Made by a program: the position numbers and the translations under genes
Part shown: in pieces, positions 1 through 11,886 of the stretch
Numbering within the stretch: position 1 is the stretch's first letter
Layout of the letters: each line of letters begins with the position of its first letter
The notes under the pieces: model-generated
Told to the model about the DNA's origin: nothing
Database searches by the model: none
The model's input: the letters and a program-made list of their open reading frames with translations, nothing else
From: Mesostigma viride
Lineage: Eukaryota > Streptophyta > Mesostigmatophyceae > Mesostigmatales > Mesostigmataceae
Length of the DNA stretch: 64,000 nucleotides
Reading direction: 5' to 3'
NCBI GenBank assembly: GCA_009746045.1
Contig: RPFO01001667.1
Span: 2,501-66,500 of the forward strand

Positions 1-745
1 CCCATCCTGCACATAGCGTCCTGGGTTCGCGTGCCCTAGGTCCAACATGCCCCCCCCGCAACTTTGTTGAGCTCTATAAAAGAGTTGCACGCTCGACAAA
101 ATAGTTGCATGCGGCGCGCTTTAACGGGGCTGTTCTGCCGACTGGTGGCGTAGCTCTACCTGGGACCTTAGCTTCACCTCTCCACAGCTAATGGCTCTGC
201 ATTCTTTCCACAACGAGTGTCGTTGGATGCAGGCCCCAAAGGGGCAGAAGGGTTCACACACTTGTGGAAGGGACAGGCTCAAGTTCAGGGATAGGTTTAG
301 GTTTGTCGTTTAGGGTGTAAGGTTAACAAACAAGAGGTGAGCACAACTGTGGAACACGGATGGAAGCATGATCCCAAATCAAACCCTGTTATGTAGCAGA
401 TCTCCACGCAAGCAAGTGTGCATGACAGCATGCCTGGTTATCATCACGCCCCACCGCTTTGGTATTGCCACTGAGGTGGGCATGGGGCAGCAGCTAAGAC
501 AGCACAGTGACTCTCAAATAAGCTGGCGCAGAACCTACTCGCTATATAATGACTTCAATATGACTAATGTGATGAAATTACTTCATCATAATAAACAAAA
601 GAGCACGCTACGCCGTTCCGCTGGATTCATTCATTGATGCCTGGATGGTGCATATGGATATATGGGACACTGCTGTATGGGCAGGGGCCTATAGGACACT
701 GTTCCGGCGCACAGGCAGCGGGAGAGCATGCAGAGGACTGCTCAC
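1..745. other. left edge, probable intron/intergenic DNA
   Basis: No convincing gene is seen. The stretch lies beyond the splice donor of the exon at 746-856, so it is probably intron of the same minus-strand gene. Confidence 0.3.
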
Positions 746-856
746 CAAACACGGAGGCGGTGGGGCGGACGCCAAAAGAATATGCGGCACCACGCTGCTC
801 ATATTGTTCCCGTGCGGGGGCGTACTGGCCGGGGCCAGGCGCATTTGCGTCCAGCG
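746..856 (-). CDS. PG-rich (SHIPPO/STPG-type) repeat protein, internal exon
   Basis: This 111-base exon on the minus strand encodes about 37 residues with the core APGPGQYAP followed by AAYSFGVRP, the two halves of a SHIPPO (sperm-tail PG-rich) repeat. It is bounded by an acceptor ending in cttgcag and a GTGAGC donor. Both borders are phase 1, like the other downstream exons of this gene. Proteins of this family (ODF3, STPG) are known from axonemes, where they bind microtubule surfaces. It appears to belong to one long gene whose exons run leftwards from about 14.5 kb, and the gene continues off the left edge of the window. The borders are inferred by eye and not supported by transcript data. 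Confidence 0.6.
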
Positions 857-1926
857 CTGCAAGGAGGGATCGAGGACCACAGGAGTAGATAGAAGTGCGT
901 AGATAAGACAACTACGAGCAAAAGTCAGGGTTATAGCAGGGGAGGTAGAGAAAACGATAAGGAGCACACCAAGGGCTAAAGTGCAAAACAATCACCGAGA
1001 ATAATGATCAAGTACAGGCCCAGGATGGAATGTTAACACAAAGCCATCGTGTGAGGATCGCGGACATACCCAAAAGGAAGGGCATTCGGGCAAAAGCACA
1101 AGCCCTCTTAAACGCAACTAGACCGGACACACCAAGGCATCCACATCCACGGGATTAGATTGATGTGTCCAGGCATTCTAAGTTTTAATACTAATTAGCA
1201 GGCCCTTTGCAAAGAACACCAGTTCTTACGCTAGCTTTAACAGTTAACAATTAACCCCGGGTAAATTCACACATCAAGCAACCAGTCACATTACATCCCA
1301 AGCGGCCCAGCATTGAACATAGCTAAAGGCCTCAGAGCTGAGGCAAACCTCGCACGAGGGGGGGCACGTGGGATGCGATGGCATCGCACGGCCGGGCTGC
1401 TTGAGAGCTAGGCAACATGCTACTGTGTGTTGTGGGGGAAGACTGTGGGACCTACTGTAATCCTATGAACACACTACACCTGCTACTGCCATGCAAAACA
1501 ACTGATGGAATTAGACCGATTATGATGTGGAGGGTAATCAGGTACCCGTGACAGACCCCAAGCCACGCAGGGTAGAGGCAGGGTTCCAGGGGTAAGGGAG
1601 GGCAGTCCAGAAACGTGGATTCCAAACATACTGGGGGGAGGGTTGTCTTGTGTACCTTTCAACAATATCCTATATTTTTACTACTAGCTCATTTTGCTAT
1701 AATATTAGACATCCAACCACCTGACAGTGGTTGCCTCGCAAAGCTGTCAACATGTATGACAGCTCACGTTGCTATACCAGTTGACACCCAACCACCTGAT
1801 GGTGGTTGCCTTGAAATAACTATCAACAAGTACCACAGTTCCTATGGCTATACTAGTAGATATTCCACCGCCTGATATTAATAGCCATGCGAAGCTAGAG
1901 GGTGAAGCTATCGGGTGCATGCGTAC
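857..1926. other. probable intron of the PG-rich repeat gene
   Basis: No coding signal is seen. At about 1,690-1,850 a roughly 60-base segment with the core CAACCACCTGA recurs imperfectly. The interval lies between two phase-1 exons and is best read as intron. Confidence 0.4.
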
Positions 1927-2037
1927 CCTTGTCCCGCCCATCCGTCCTGCGCACGCCTGCGATGGAGTAAGCGGGCGCGCTGGTGCGGATGGCAGAGTCG
2001 TCCACGCTGTAGAAACCGGGGCCGGGGGTGGACCAGG
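1927..2037 (-). CDS. PG-rich (SHIPPO/STPG-type) repeat protein, internal exon
   Basis: The 111-base minus-strand exon encodes TPGPGFYSVDD and then SAPAYSIAGVRRTDG, again a SHIPPO repeat with its second half (AYSI). The acceptor is preceded by the tract ttccccctacag, and the donor is G|GTACGC. Both borders are phase 1, so the exon could be skipped or duplicated without a frame change. Pieces that resemble its acceptor side recur at about 2,095-2,210 and 2,700-2,735, next to tandem repeats. The exon has the same length as the one at 746-856, which suggests exon duplication. The role is inferred from the family: an axonemal or microtubule-associated structural protein. Confidence 0.62.
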
Positions 2038-2094
2038 CTGTAGGGGGAAGAGTACAAAAAAAAACAAAAAAGGTGTAGGGTGAAGAGATTTAGT

Positions 2095-2740
2095 GCGCAA
2101 GCCGGTAACGGGGTTGGACCAGGCTGTAGGTGGGAGAGTATAAATAGAGCAAATGCGTAGGGCAAAGAGATTTAGTGCGCAAGCCGGGGCCGGGGGTGGA
2201 CCAGGCTGTTTCACAGAAGAGAGGAAACAAAGGGGGAGGGACGCAAGTACCGAGGGGGGAGAGACATGGGGTGAGGAGAGGCATGGGGGAGGAGACATGG
2301 GGAGAGAGGCATGGGGCGAGGAGGTTTAGTGCGCAAGTTTTGGCCAGTGGTGGGCCCGCTGGGTGCTATACAAAAGGGAAGGGAGGAAGGACCAGGTGGG
2401 GGCTATACGAAGGGGAAGGGAGGAAGGACCAGGCGGGGGCTATACGAAGGGGAAGGGAGGAATGACCAGGCGGGGGCTCTACGAAGGGGAAGGGAGGAAG
2501 GACCAGGCGGGGGCTATACGAAGGGGAAGGGAGGAAGGACCAGGCCGGGGCTATACGAAGGGGAAGGGCAGGTATGGTAAACACCTCGCGTATGGTAAGG
2601 ACACGTCGCGGATAAAGAGGTTGCCAAAATGGGCAAGGGGCAGACCGGGCTGTAGGGGGAAGAGTACAACTAGAGAAAAGGCACGGGGCAAGAAGGTTTA
2701 GTGCGCAAGCCGGTAACGGGGTTGGACCAGGCTGCAACAT
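2095..2740. repeat. partial duplications of the exon border plus a 37-base tandem repeat
   Basis: The segment GTGCGCAAGCCGG...GGACCAGGCTG, which contains the reverse complement of the acceptor of the exon at 1927-2037, recurs near 2,095, 2,180 and 2,700 with a weaker copy near 2,330. Inside, at 2,366-2,567, a 37-base unit containing CTATACGAAGGGGAAGG repeats about 5.5 times. Spacing was checked at 2403, 2440, 2477, 2514 and 2551. The unit is not a multiple of three, and the open frames across it are not genes. Confidence 0.7.
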
Positions 2741-2954
2741 GGGAGGACCTTTCAGAAGACTTTCGCTTTTGAAAAGAAAAGGTCCTTCACGTATTGTTGC
2801 CTCCTACCACTTCTGTCCTCTTTCTATTTGGTCGGGTCCCAAATGGACCCCCTTTTGGTCCAGGAGTGCTACGTGCGGAAACTAGTGCAACAAGTTTCAA
2901 CGGGGGATCCATCACACAGAAAGGCCCACACCCCTCCAGGTTTTCTTTCTACAG

Positions 2955-3270
2955 CTCTGGTGGGCCCTGTTGATCTACCAAGAGATAGTAAATTTTAAAG
3001 GTGTCCTTCTTTGATTTACCGACAGATAGTAAATTTTAAAGGTGGACTTCTTTGATTTACCGATACATAATTAGTTTTAAAGGTGGGCCACTTTGATCTA
3101 CCGATAGAAAATAAGTTTTAAAGGTGGGCCTCTTTGATCTACCGATAAACAACAACTTTTGAGGGTGGGCCTCTTTGATTAAATTTTAAAGGTGTACCGA
3201 TAAACAACAAATTTTGAAGGTGGGCCTCTTTGATAACATTTAAAGGTGGGCCTGTTTGATCTACCGACGC
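2955..3270. repeat. imperfect tandem repeat in intron
   Basis: About six imperfect copies of a roughly 50-base AT-rich unit with the core AAGGTGGGCCTCTTTGAT and CTACCGATA. No coding signal. Confidence 0.7.
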
Positions 3271-3618
3271 CAACAACAAACCTGACAGCTACGGTCTCTA
3301 TCAAGAGTGACAGCAGGTAACCAATCACCATAACTCATGAGCCAAGTCGTTCCAAGCCTCCCGCGGACCGCACTGGGCCATTAATTAATTAAGTAATTAA
3401 CACCTAGACCGCACTGGTCCATTCATTCATTAATGAATGAATTCATCAATTAACACGTAGACCGCACTGGCCCATGCCCTGGCTCCACCAGCACTAGAAG
3501 GACCATTACTGCTCCCTTAACCAGGTATGTAGCACAAAAAAAAAAACAACCCGCTTGAGCGTATAGTCAGTATAGTACCGTAGGCGCCTTGGTAGCGTAT
3601 AGTTTAGGCCATCACTAT

Positions 3619-3717
3619 ACCAGACGAACACTCAACAGGCACCAGTCTTGCCTCAACATTCAATGCCCCAGACGAACACTTAACAGGCACCAGTCTTGCC
3701 TCAACATTCCATGCCCC
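3619..3717. repeat. 48-base tandem duplication
   Basis: Two copies of a 48-base unit beginning CAGACGAACACT, at 3,621 and 3,669. Intronic, with no coding signal. Confidence 0.8.
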
Positions 3718-4216
3718 TGGTATAGTGCTGCCATTAGGAACACCACCATGCCATACCAGGCCCATTTTTATACTACAGCATGCCCTCCCCTCACCACACC
3801 GGTCAACGCCCCTGATCCTCCAACGCCAGTGAAAACGCCATTACTTAATACATGCCCAAAACAGTACCAGGGCCCAAAATTATCATTGAAAATTCTTGTT
3901 CTTACCCCGCCGCTCCGCATCCTTGATCCACCAACAACGCTTGACCACACTAGCAGGAACACCACTACTATCGACCATGCCCAAAGCGATACCAGAGCCC
4001 ACTATTATTTTTAAAATTTCTTGTTCTTACCACGGCGGTCCAGGCCCGCGATCTATCAAGGCTAAAAGATTCACCACAACTTTGATACCAGGCCCTCTTC
4101 TGACCCTGCCAATCCACGTCCTTGACCCACCAACGCAAGCAGAAACTAGAACACCACTACTCTATACCACGCCCAAAACTGTACCAGGGCCTAAAAACTA
4201 CTCTTCTTGTTCTTAC

Positions 4217-4378
4217 CGCGCCGGTCCGCGTCCTTTATCCACCGGTCAAGAGAAGAGAGGGACCGGGAGCGGCCCCTGGGTGGGCCCAGGATGGGGCCGT
4301 GGATGTCCCTGGGCTGTGCCTCCCCGTCGGCGCTGGCGTGGTAGTGGCCCGGCCCAGGGACCTGCATGCGAGGGTCGC
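4217..4378 (-). CDS. PG-rich (SHIPPO/STPG-type) repeat protein, internal exon
   Basis: The 162-base minus-strand exon encodes DPRMQVPGPGHYHASADG, then RDIHGPILGPP and a basic tail WIKDADRRG. PGPGHY matches the SHIPPO core, but the usual second half (AYTFG) is poorly kept. The acceptor ends in ctgatagcag and the donor is G|GTAAGA, a strong consensus. Both borders are phase 1 and compatible with the exons on either side. It belongs to the same inferred multi-exon gene. Expression and exact borders are unverified. Confidence 0.55.
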
Positions 4379-4540
4379 CTGCTATCAGCCAATCTGTGGG
4401 AGCAGACCCAGTGCCACCAAACCACAGGCATTCACACACAAACAATACGCACACACAGCAAGGATTAAGCAAGGATTGAGCAGGGATTAAGCGAGGATCA
4501 CACCCAGCCAACAACGCTGAAGCTACCAAACAAAAACTAG

Positions 4541-4738
4541 CAACATTATCTATCAAAAGAAAAGCTGGCAACATTGTCTATCAAAAGAAAAGCTGGCAAC
4601 ATTATCTATCAAAACAAAAGCTAGCAACATTATCTATCAAAAGAAAAGCTGGCAACATTATCTATCAAAAGAAAAGCTGGCAACATTATCTATCAAAAGA
4701 AAAGCTGGCAACATTTTCTATCAAAAGAAAAGCTGGCA
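4541..4738. repeat. 28-base tandem repeat
   Basis: Seven copies of a 28-base unit, CAACATTATCTATCAAAAG plus AAAAGCTGG, start at 4541, 4569, 4597, 4625, 4653, 4681 and 4709. Copies are contiguous with no unique spacers, so this is a minisatellite in an intron. Confidence 0.85.
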
Positions 4739-5472
4739 AGCCACAGCTAACAGTCAAAAGCTGGCGAAACAAGCAAAACCAAGGCTGGTCAGGCAAAGCT
4801 AACCATGAGGGTGGTGGTTTTGATAAAAACGACGTGGCGCAATGCTGGCAGCATCCAAAAGCACAACTGGTCTATATTAGAGACAATCGACAAACCAATT
4901 CCACAAAGTATACCCTTGTCAGCATATTTGACAATTGCACCTATTTCTTGACCGCTCATGACCATAAGAGTTCCTTATAAGGCCAGGCAGGCGAAGAGGA
5001 ATGCAGATACCAGCATGCAAACGAGACCAGCCCATCAGGTTGCCTGGGCCAGCATGAATGTCGCAGTCAAGAGCTACCACCAAGCTGGTCATGCAGTACT
5101 GTGAGTTGCCATGCACTGCCATGCTGCACAAGCACTATCGGGCAGCACAAGAACTGCCAGGTAGGTCCGATCTCTCTACGATGATCCACTGGCGGTGATT
5201 TGATGGCAGCGTGTAGCCCGCACACCCCATGTTCTGTAGCGAAGCAGCTTCATGCTGAATGCTACGAGTGCTCAACAAGGGGAAAGCTTCCCTCAACCCG
5301 GAGTGCCCCTGGTAAAATCATGATGAGCATTCCAGGAATAGTTAGTATGAACATGATGAGCGTTCCAGGAATAGTTACTATGATCATGAGGAGCGTTCCA
5401 GGCATAGGAAAGGTGTGAAAAATTGTTTGTTTCTAGAAAGGGGGTGGTGACAAGACATTCCCTGTATCGCAC

Positions 5473-5556
5473 CTGCTGCCCTCTTCCCTGCCAGGGAGAA
5501 AGCTTTCCCACTCGGCAGTGTCCCCTCAAGCGAGTACGCGCCAGGACCCGGACCAT
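5473..5556 (-). CDS. PG-rich (SHIPPO/STPG-type) repeat protein, short exon
   Basis: The 84-base minus-strand exon encodes DGPGPGAYSLEG and GKAFSLAGKRAA, a complete SHIPPO repeat. The acceptor is preceded by tgcttctggcag and the donor is G|GTGCGA. Borders are phase 1, as in the neighbouring exons, so it splices in frame from the exon at 7171-7287 to that at 4217-4378. The repeat core is among the best preserved in the gene. Confidence 0.62.
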
Positions 5557-5583
5557 CTGCCAGAAGCACAGGACGGAAGAGAC

Positions 5584-5735
5584 AGTTCCACGGTGTGATT
5601 TAGTTAGCACTGGCCAGAGGGTTAGCACGGTGAAGATAACAGTTCCACGGTGTGATGTAGTTAGCACTGGCCAGAGGGTTAGCACGGTGAAGATAACAGT
5701 TCCACGGTGTGATGTAGTTAGCACTGGCAAGAAGA
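5584..5735. repeat. 57-base tandem repeat
   Basis: Nearly three copies of a 57-base unit beginning AGTTCCACGGTGTGAT, at 5584, 5641 and 5698. More diverged copies keep the motif GGCCAGAAGACA to about 5,860. Intronic. Confidence 0.8.
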
Positions 5736-6111
5736 CACAGGAGATGCCAACTTATATACCATATGATTTAGCTATCACAGGCCAGAAGACATTTACACCT
5801 GTCACAGAAGATGACATTTTATGGTATGACATAATCACCACTGGCCAGAAGACACAGGTTATAACTATAATGAACTATTTCCGTCCCATTCTTACTGCTT
5901 CTCTGCCCAAATATTAACTACTACTACTACAACTATATATTTAGCACAGGTAGGAAAACAAACAATAATTGTCCCCAAGCAATTGTTTAGAACAGGCAAC
6001 AGCAATGGCGTGCCTGATACAGCAAAAAATACTGACAGCTGCACTTGCTCGTGGAAATAGGAGAGTCCAGGACAGGCAAACGGTCCTCGTAAAAGCAGAC
6101 TCTCCAAGTCT

Positions 6112-6791
6112 ACCTTCCCTCCTCCTTCCCTCCTTCCCTCCTTCCCTCCTTCCCTCCTTCCCTCCTTCCCTCCTTCCCTCCTTCCCTCCTTCCCTCCTTC
6201 CCTCCTTCCCTCCTTCCCTCCTTCCCTCCTTCCCTCCTTCCCTCCTTCCCTCCTTCCCTCCTTCCCTCCTTCCCTCCATCCCTCCTTCCCTCCTTCCCTC
6301 CTTCCCTCCTTCCCTCCTTCCCTCCTTCCCTCCTTCCCTCCTTCCCTCCTTCCCTCCTTCCCTCCTTCCCTCCTTCCCTCCTTCCCTCCTTCCCTCCTTC
6401 CCTCCTTCCCTCCTTCCCTCCTTCCCTCCTTCCCTCCTTCCCTCCTTCCCTCCTTCGCTCCTTCCCTCCTTCCCTCCTTCCCTCCTTCCCTCCTTCCCTC
6501 CTTCCCTCCTTCCCTCCTTCCCTCCTTCCCTCCTTCCCTCCTTCCCTCCTTCCCTCCTTCCCTCCTTCCCTCCTTCCCTCCTTCCCTCCTTCCCTCCTTC
6601 CCTCCTTCCCTCCTTCCCTCCTTCCCTCCTTCCCTCCTTCCCTCCTTCCCTCCTTCCCTCCTTCCCTCCTTCCCTCCTTCCCTCCTTCCCTCCTTCCCTC
6701 CTTCCCTCCTTCCCTCCTTCCCTCCTTCCCTCCTTCCCTCCTTCCCTCCTTCCCTCCTTCCCTCCTTCCCTCCTTCCCTCCTTCCCTCCTT
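6112..6791. repeat. (CCTCCTTC)n polypyrimidine satellite, about 85 copies
   Basis: An almost pure 8-base repeat on the plus strand (polypurine on the minus strand) runs for about 680 bases. Only rare substitutions interrupt it, for example near 6,276 (ccatccc) and near 6,455 (cttcgct). It keeps several frames open on both strands by chance, and these should not be called genes. Confidence 0.95.
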
Positions 6792-7170
6792 CTCGCCCGC
6801 CCTCCAGCCCTCCCAGCCAGCCAACTAACCTGCCGGTTACATGCCTACTCCAATATGCTGTACAGATTCCAATTGCCATGCGCCAACGTCCGCAAGTCAT
6901 TATTAGTGATAGTCTGACAACAACTAGTAACAACCTAACAGCATTTAGTAACAATCCAAGCGGCCATGGTAATAACCTAACAACAGCCAGTAACAACCTA
7001 ACATTAATGAGTAAGGATCTAGCGGCCATGGTAATAACCTAACAGCCCGCTATGCCCAGACAGGCCTGCACCTAGACCCACCGGGCGCATTGGCCCTGAA
7101 GCTGGACAACATGATCACCATGGGGATGGAGGGAGGCCAAAGTGGCGGGAAATTTTGGCCACGTGCTTAC

Positions 7171-7287
7171 CGTTGCCCTGGAGAAACGCCGGAGTGCCGG
7201 CGAGGCGCGACCCAAACGAGAAGGCAGGCCCGGTCGGGTGAAGCTCAAACACCTGCGGGTCGTACGATCCTGGGCCAGGTCCCGCAT
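7171..7287 (-). CDS. PG-rich (SHIPPO/STPG-type) repeat protein, internal exon
   Basis: The 117-base minus-strand exon encodes DAGPGPGSYDPQVFELHP and then GPAFSFGSRLAGTPA, a textbook SHIPPO repeat. The acceptor follows a long C-rich tract (cccccactag) and the donor is G|GTAAGC. Borders are phase 1. This is one of the clearest exons of the gene and anchors the reading of the region between 0.7 and 14.5 kb as one transcription unit on the minus strand. Confidence 0.65.
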
Positions 7288-7824
7288 CTAGTGGGGGTGG
7301 GTGGGTGGGTTGGGGGGGGGATGCCCGCGGTTGCAGCGCCCATCGCGAAATAGAACGGATTGATGCAAGCGCAGTTTGGCATTCGCAAAGTGCAAACAGA
7401 AGCGATGGCTATAATAAGCATCCACTGGAAGGAGAGGGCAATGATTGTTTTAAAAGGAGTGACCCACATGTGCAGGGCCGCTCACACATGCTCCACATGC
7501 CCTTAGAGCCTTCAGTACACTATTGAGTAGCGATTACTGTGGTGTTATCATCATTACAGTAGCAGTATTGTATTATTAAGGAGAAGCTGTTACCGCAATT
7601 GCACTCAGTCGTGGGAATCCATCCATGGGGGACAGCATGAGTTGTCAAGCTTGATAGGTCAGTAATGGAACTCATCATTTCCTTGCCTCGAAGCCTTGAC
7701 TTTCAAAGCCTTGATTTCTTCCCTCAGCATGGGCCCTGAGCCATGGCAATCTGGGTGCACTTATGGCCACGGCAAGACACAGGTTGGCTTTGTTGGCCCA
7801 GCAGGTTGCCGAACATGTGAGATA

Positions 7825-8222
<398 letters not shown>

Positions 8223-8506
8223 TATATATTTTACAACAGTCTCCTAATTCCTATAGCTCTCTCTCTATATAAACAACCATATACATACTACTTCTATAAG
8301 AGAAAGAGGTATAGGACTTAGTTAGGAGACTTTTCCGATCCAAAGAAGACTATTTCTGAATAAAATTACTTTCTCCTTTAAGCGCAAAGGGCGGGTGCTA
8401 AGTCGCCAGCAAAGAATGATATATTAGTAGAATATTAATACACAGTTCAACTGGTATCAAATGTCTGCTCAGTCTCCCGTAAGACCTTGTAACAAAATTT
8501 ACCAGC

Positions 8507-8869
8507 ATGTCTGCCGCGTTGGCAGCGGCGTACCTTTCTTGGCGGCCGATGGCGAGGCGGGGGCGGACTTGGGCCGCGCAGGCAGCGATCGCCTGGCCTC
8601 CAGAAAGGAAGCAAACTCGGCCCAGGAGGATGGGCCACCCGCGAGCTGGATGGTGGCGCCTAGTGAAGGGCCTGTACGCACCCAACCAACCAACCATAGA
8701 GTATGTGAAAGAATATGCTAGAGAAGCCATGAAACTTTTGGTACGATACTGGGATCCGAACACATGGCCCCCTCGAACAATTTCGCGACTTTTAACGCCG
8801 CCTGATCCTAAGGCATCCCAAACTGTCGCCAAACTGTGGAGAAGACTCTCAACAGGAGAGCGTTACTAG
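8507..8869 (+). CDS. unidentified open frame in the intron region
   Basis: An open frame of 120 codons on the plus strand, opposite to the PG-rich gene. The second half (EYVKEYAREAMKLLVRYWD then LWRRLSTGERY) has a protein-like, amphipathic look. The first half is Arg/Ala rich and could be chance. I recognise no family. It could be a remnant of a mobile element or a chance frame. No splice borders or promoter were identified. Confidence 0.2.
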   Translation: MSAALAAAYLSWRPMARRGRTWAAQAAIAWPPERKQTRPRRMGHPRAGWWRLVKGLYAPNQPTIEYVKEYAREAMKLLVRYWDPNTWPPRTISRLLTPPDPKASQTVAKLWRRLSTGERY

Positions 8870-9319
8870 TGTGTTTGAAATTCCCTACTCCATACCAGTG
8901 GCATCGAACTGTGCTAGCCCCGGGGGGGCGAATGTAAGCACGAGTACTGCTCACTGGTTTACGCAAGGCGTAAGCCTGGCAATGGTGACTTCCGGTTGAC
9001 CACGGCTAAGCATGTAGTCTTGTTGCCTTCCATTAAATACAATAACAATTATTATTACTATTATATTGTGATCATGACGTATTGCGACATTGTGGGCCAA
9101 CGGTGGAGTGCCAACCGGGTTGGGTGGGTGGGTTGGTGGGGTACTATGGCCACTATGTATGATCACAATGCATGGTGAGTACATGTGGTCACTATAGAGG
9201 GGCGCGGCGCATGGCGTGTTGCGAAGAGCACACCCGCAGGCACATGCCACGTTCAGTATCAAGCATCTCCCTCGATGTCTGAATCATCAAGCTGGTTGGA
9301 ATCACGTTCCGTTACGGAC

Positions 9320-9603
9320 CTGGTGATTCCTGGAACCGCTTCAACAGGCCGGTCGGCGCCAAGCCCCCACTCCTCCAGCTCTCCAGCAAGGAGTACCGCC
9401 CCGCGCTGCCACCGCCGCCACTTGTCGACCCCTGGGGCCATGCATCCTGCCTCGTCGTACTCGTGGTCGGCACGCCCTGTGCACCGTCAGGCGCAAGGGC
9501 TCGCACCCCTGCCCACCCGCTCTTGGTCAGGCCCCGCAGAGTCGCCCGCAGGGAGCCCAGCCAGGGGGCACCTTGGTTTGTCGCGGGGGGGGTACCGGCG
9601 GCC
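9320..9603 (-). CDS. possible linker exon of the PG-rich repeat gene
   Basis: This 284-base candidate exon on the minus strand would start after an acceptor in atggagagcag and end before a GTCCGT donor. It is open throughout (for example LGSLRATLRGLTKSGWAG then LLKRFQESP). It lacks a SHIPPO core. I propose it because the exon at 10352-10627 ends in phase 2 while the one at 7171-7287 begins in phase 1, so a phase 2 to 1 exon is needed between them, and this one fits. The donor is weak. Other exons could fill the gap. Confidence 0.3.
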
Positions 9604-9656
9604 CTGCTCTCCATGCAGACACGCATTCGCAGCAATGCAGAACGTTTTGGTATGCT

Positions 9657-9765
9657 TTAGACTGGGGCTACTACTTGGGGTGGTACGCACTCGATGGTTT
9701 AGACTGGGGCAACTACTTGGGGTGGCACGCACTCTATGGGTTAGACTGGGGCTACTACTTGGGCT
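9657..9765. repeat. 42-base tandem repeat
   Basis: Three copies of a 42-base unit beginning TTAGACTGGGGC, at 9657, 9699 and 9741. Intronic. Confidence 0.8.
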
Positions 9766-10351
9766 ATGGAGGAAGGAAGCAGTTCCTGGCATCCGTGAAA
9801 GGACATCAAACCAGGAAGTTGTCTGTGGGCCTTGCTAAGAAAGGTGCCAGGAATGGGGGACCAGGCGGCGGGTGAGCGTTGCCCTGTGCATGGCAGGTGG
9901 GCGCGGTGAAGGAGGGGAACTTGGCTCACCAGGTGGGTGGTGAGGATTGACCCTATGTATGGCAGGTGAGCCTGTGAACAAACCATCTAAACGTAAGGTC
10001 TGATGGAAGCTTGAGTACTCGATCGTCGCATCTGGGCCCTGTGTCCATTAAAAAGCGCTAGCTCTAGTGGGGAGAAAATGTGCTTTGTTTTAGCTATTGT
10101 TACAAGGGCCTATGGGATGGCGTCTCATTAGAAGAGTGTGGGCAGCAGCAAAGCACAGCACGCTGTTTCTTGATTAAATAAAATTCTTCTTGACAAACAC
10201 CTTTCTTAGCGCGCTCGCCTGCCCTGCACGGGGCCAAGACCCACCAGCCAACTGGCATACCCAGTTTACCTTTTAACCCCAGTTTATCTCAACCCCAGTT
10301 TACCTGAAACCCCAGTTTGCCTCAACCCCAATTTCCCTTAGCCCAACTAAC

Positions 10352-10627
10352 CTGCCCTGCACGGGGCTTGTGGGATGGTACGCCCCAGGGCCAGGCCCTG
10401 CCTCCACCCCCGCCATGCCCATGGGCGGCGTGGTCAGCTTGCGACCGAACGTGAACGCCGGCCCTCGCTGGGTACTTGCGTCCACGGTGTACGATCCAGG
10501 CCCGACATCCTGCCCGGTGCCAGGTGTCAGGATCTCGACGTGGCGAGGGCGCATCGTGAACGCGGGCCCGGAGGGGAAGCAGGGGATGTCACTGTACGCG
10601 CCGGGGCCCGTGTCTTCAAGGGTTGGC
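10352..10627 (-). CDS. PG-rich (SHIPPO/STPG-type) repeat protein, three-repeat exon
   Basis: The 276-base minus-strand exon encodes three successive SHIPPO repeats: DTGPGAYSD with PSGPAFTMRP, DVGPGSYTVDA with RGPAFTFGRK, and AGPGPGAYHP. The acceptor is in ccatccaccaccag and the donor is AG|GTTAGT. Both ends are phase 2, which matches the phase-2 donor of the large upstream exon ending at 11887. That gives a continuous reading frame across the intron. This exon and the large one carry most of the recognisable repeats of the protein. Confidence 0.7.
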
Positions 10628-11886
10628 CTGGTGGTGGATGGAGGGAAAAAATCGAATTTCAGTTCGATCATGTAACATAACCAAGTGGGAAGGGACAAGG
10701 TGGTTCAACCGGTGAGATCGTAAAATAAAAGCGAGAAAAAGGAGAGAATAAAAGTGCGGTACAAGAAAAATACACGCCAACAAAAATGCAGTACACGCCA
10801 GGGCTGGGGACTTTTACGGCCGGCCTGGGGTGACGGGATAAGGTTAGATCATGTGCCATTCCCAAGCGGTGAGGGAAAAGGTGGTTTACCCAATGAGCTT
10901 GCCATAAAACAGTAGCAAGATGAGCTTACAAGTGCTATGGTGAGGGGGGTGGGAGCGTAGCGGGCAGTGTGGGAGAACAACATTGCCACTGCCCCCCCAA
11001 GTAGATGTGACAGGTGCCATCCACCACAGGGAAGCCAGCCCTGTGTTGCACATCACTAGGCCCATTTGGACCTAGGGGAAACCAAACTGGCGAAACAAAG
11101 AACTAAAAAACAATAAAGAATAACGGTTGCCTCCTGAATGACTGTTACCATCTCAGGCGCAAGCTCGTGCATGGACCATTGCATGTAACCACCCAAGGGC
11201 CATCCCATGTGGCATGTGACCACCCACCCACGCAATCAGGTCAGGTGCACCATGCTGCACACCCGCGCTAATGCATGCACACGCATCCATTACCGCGAAC
11301 TCATTGACACACAACAGAGCCTGCAGCACCACAACATAAGCAACATCAACGCGAACAGCGACGCGAACATCAATGCGAACAGCGACGCGAACAGCAAGTG
11401 CTATTGGTTTGCATTTCTACCCAATCTGGGACATCAGCTTCTGACCGCACACCCGGTCACCCCACACTCCACCGGGCCACCACGACGCGCTCGCCTTAGC
11501 TTGCCCCCGCTGGTTTGTGCGCGAACATAGGCGCGGGGCGCACCCATCATCCCAACTTCCACCCAGTCATCACAAGGAAGTCATCACGGAGCTGTTCACC
11601 AGTGCCACTTGATGGCGGCTCTGAAAGCGGTCTGGCCCTCTCAAATTCATCCCCACCGCCGACCAGATCTAGGCAGCCCCGGGCCCTACCTTCCATCCCA
11701 GCTCTAGGCAGTTAGAAGGCAATCAGTTAAAGGCCCTTCGGTTCCACGCCCAGCTCCATGCCCTACCTTTCCTTCTCCACCAAATCCCAGCCAGCTTTAA
11801 ACCCTACCTTTGTATGATTGTGCTCCGCGACTCCCCCACAGCAGCGCGTGACAAAGTGATTCTTTGATTCATTCATCCATCCCTAC
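10628..11886. other. probable intron of the PG-rich repeat gene
   Basis: No coding signal on either strand beyond short chance frames. The interval is bounded by the GTAGGG donor at 11,881-11,886 and the acceptor at 10,628-10,629. Confidence 0.45.

Noticed and set aside
4541-4738. Possible CRISPR array (28-base repeats)
   Set aside because: Units are contiguous with no unique spacers, and the context is eukaryotic; it is a minisatellite. The same holds for the 29-base array at 42.3 kb.
5892-7042. Long open frames on both strands with endless KEGRREGG or PSLLPSFP repeats
   Set aside because: They are the translation of the (CCTCCTTC)n tract; the 8-base unit keeps several frames open by chance.
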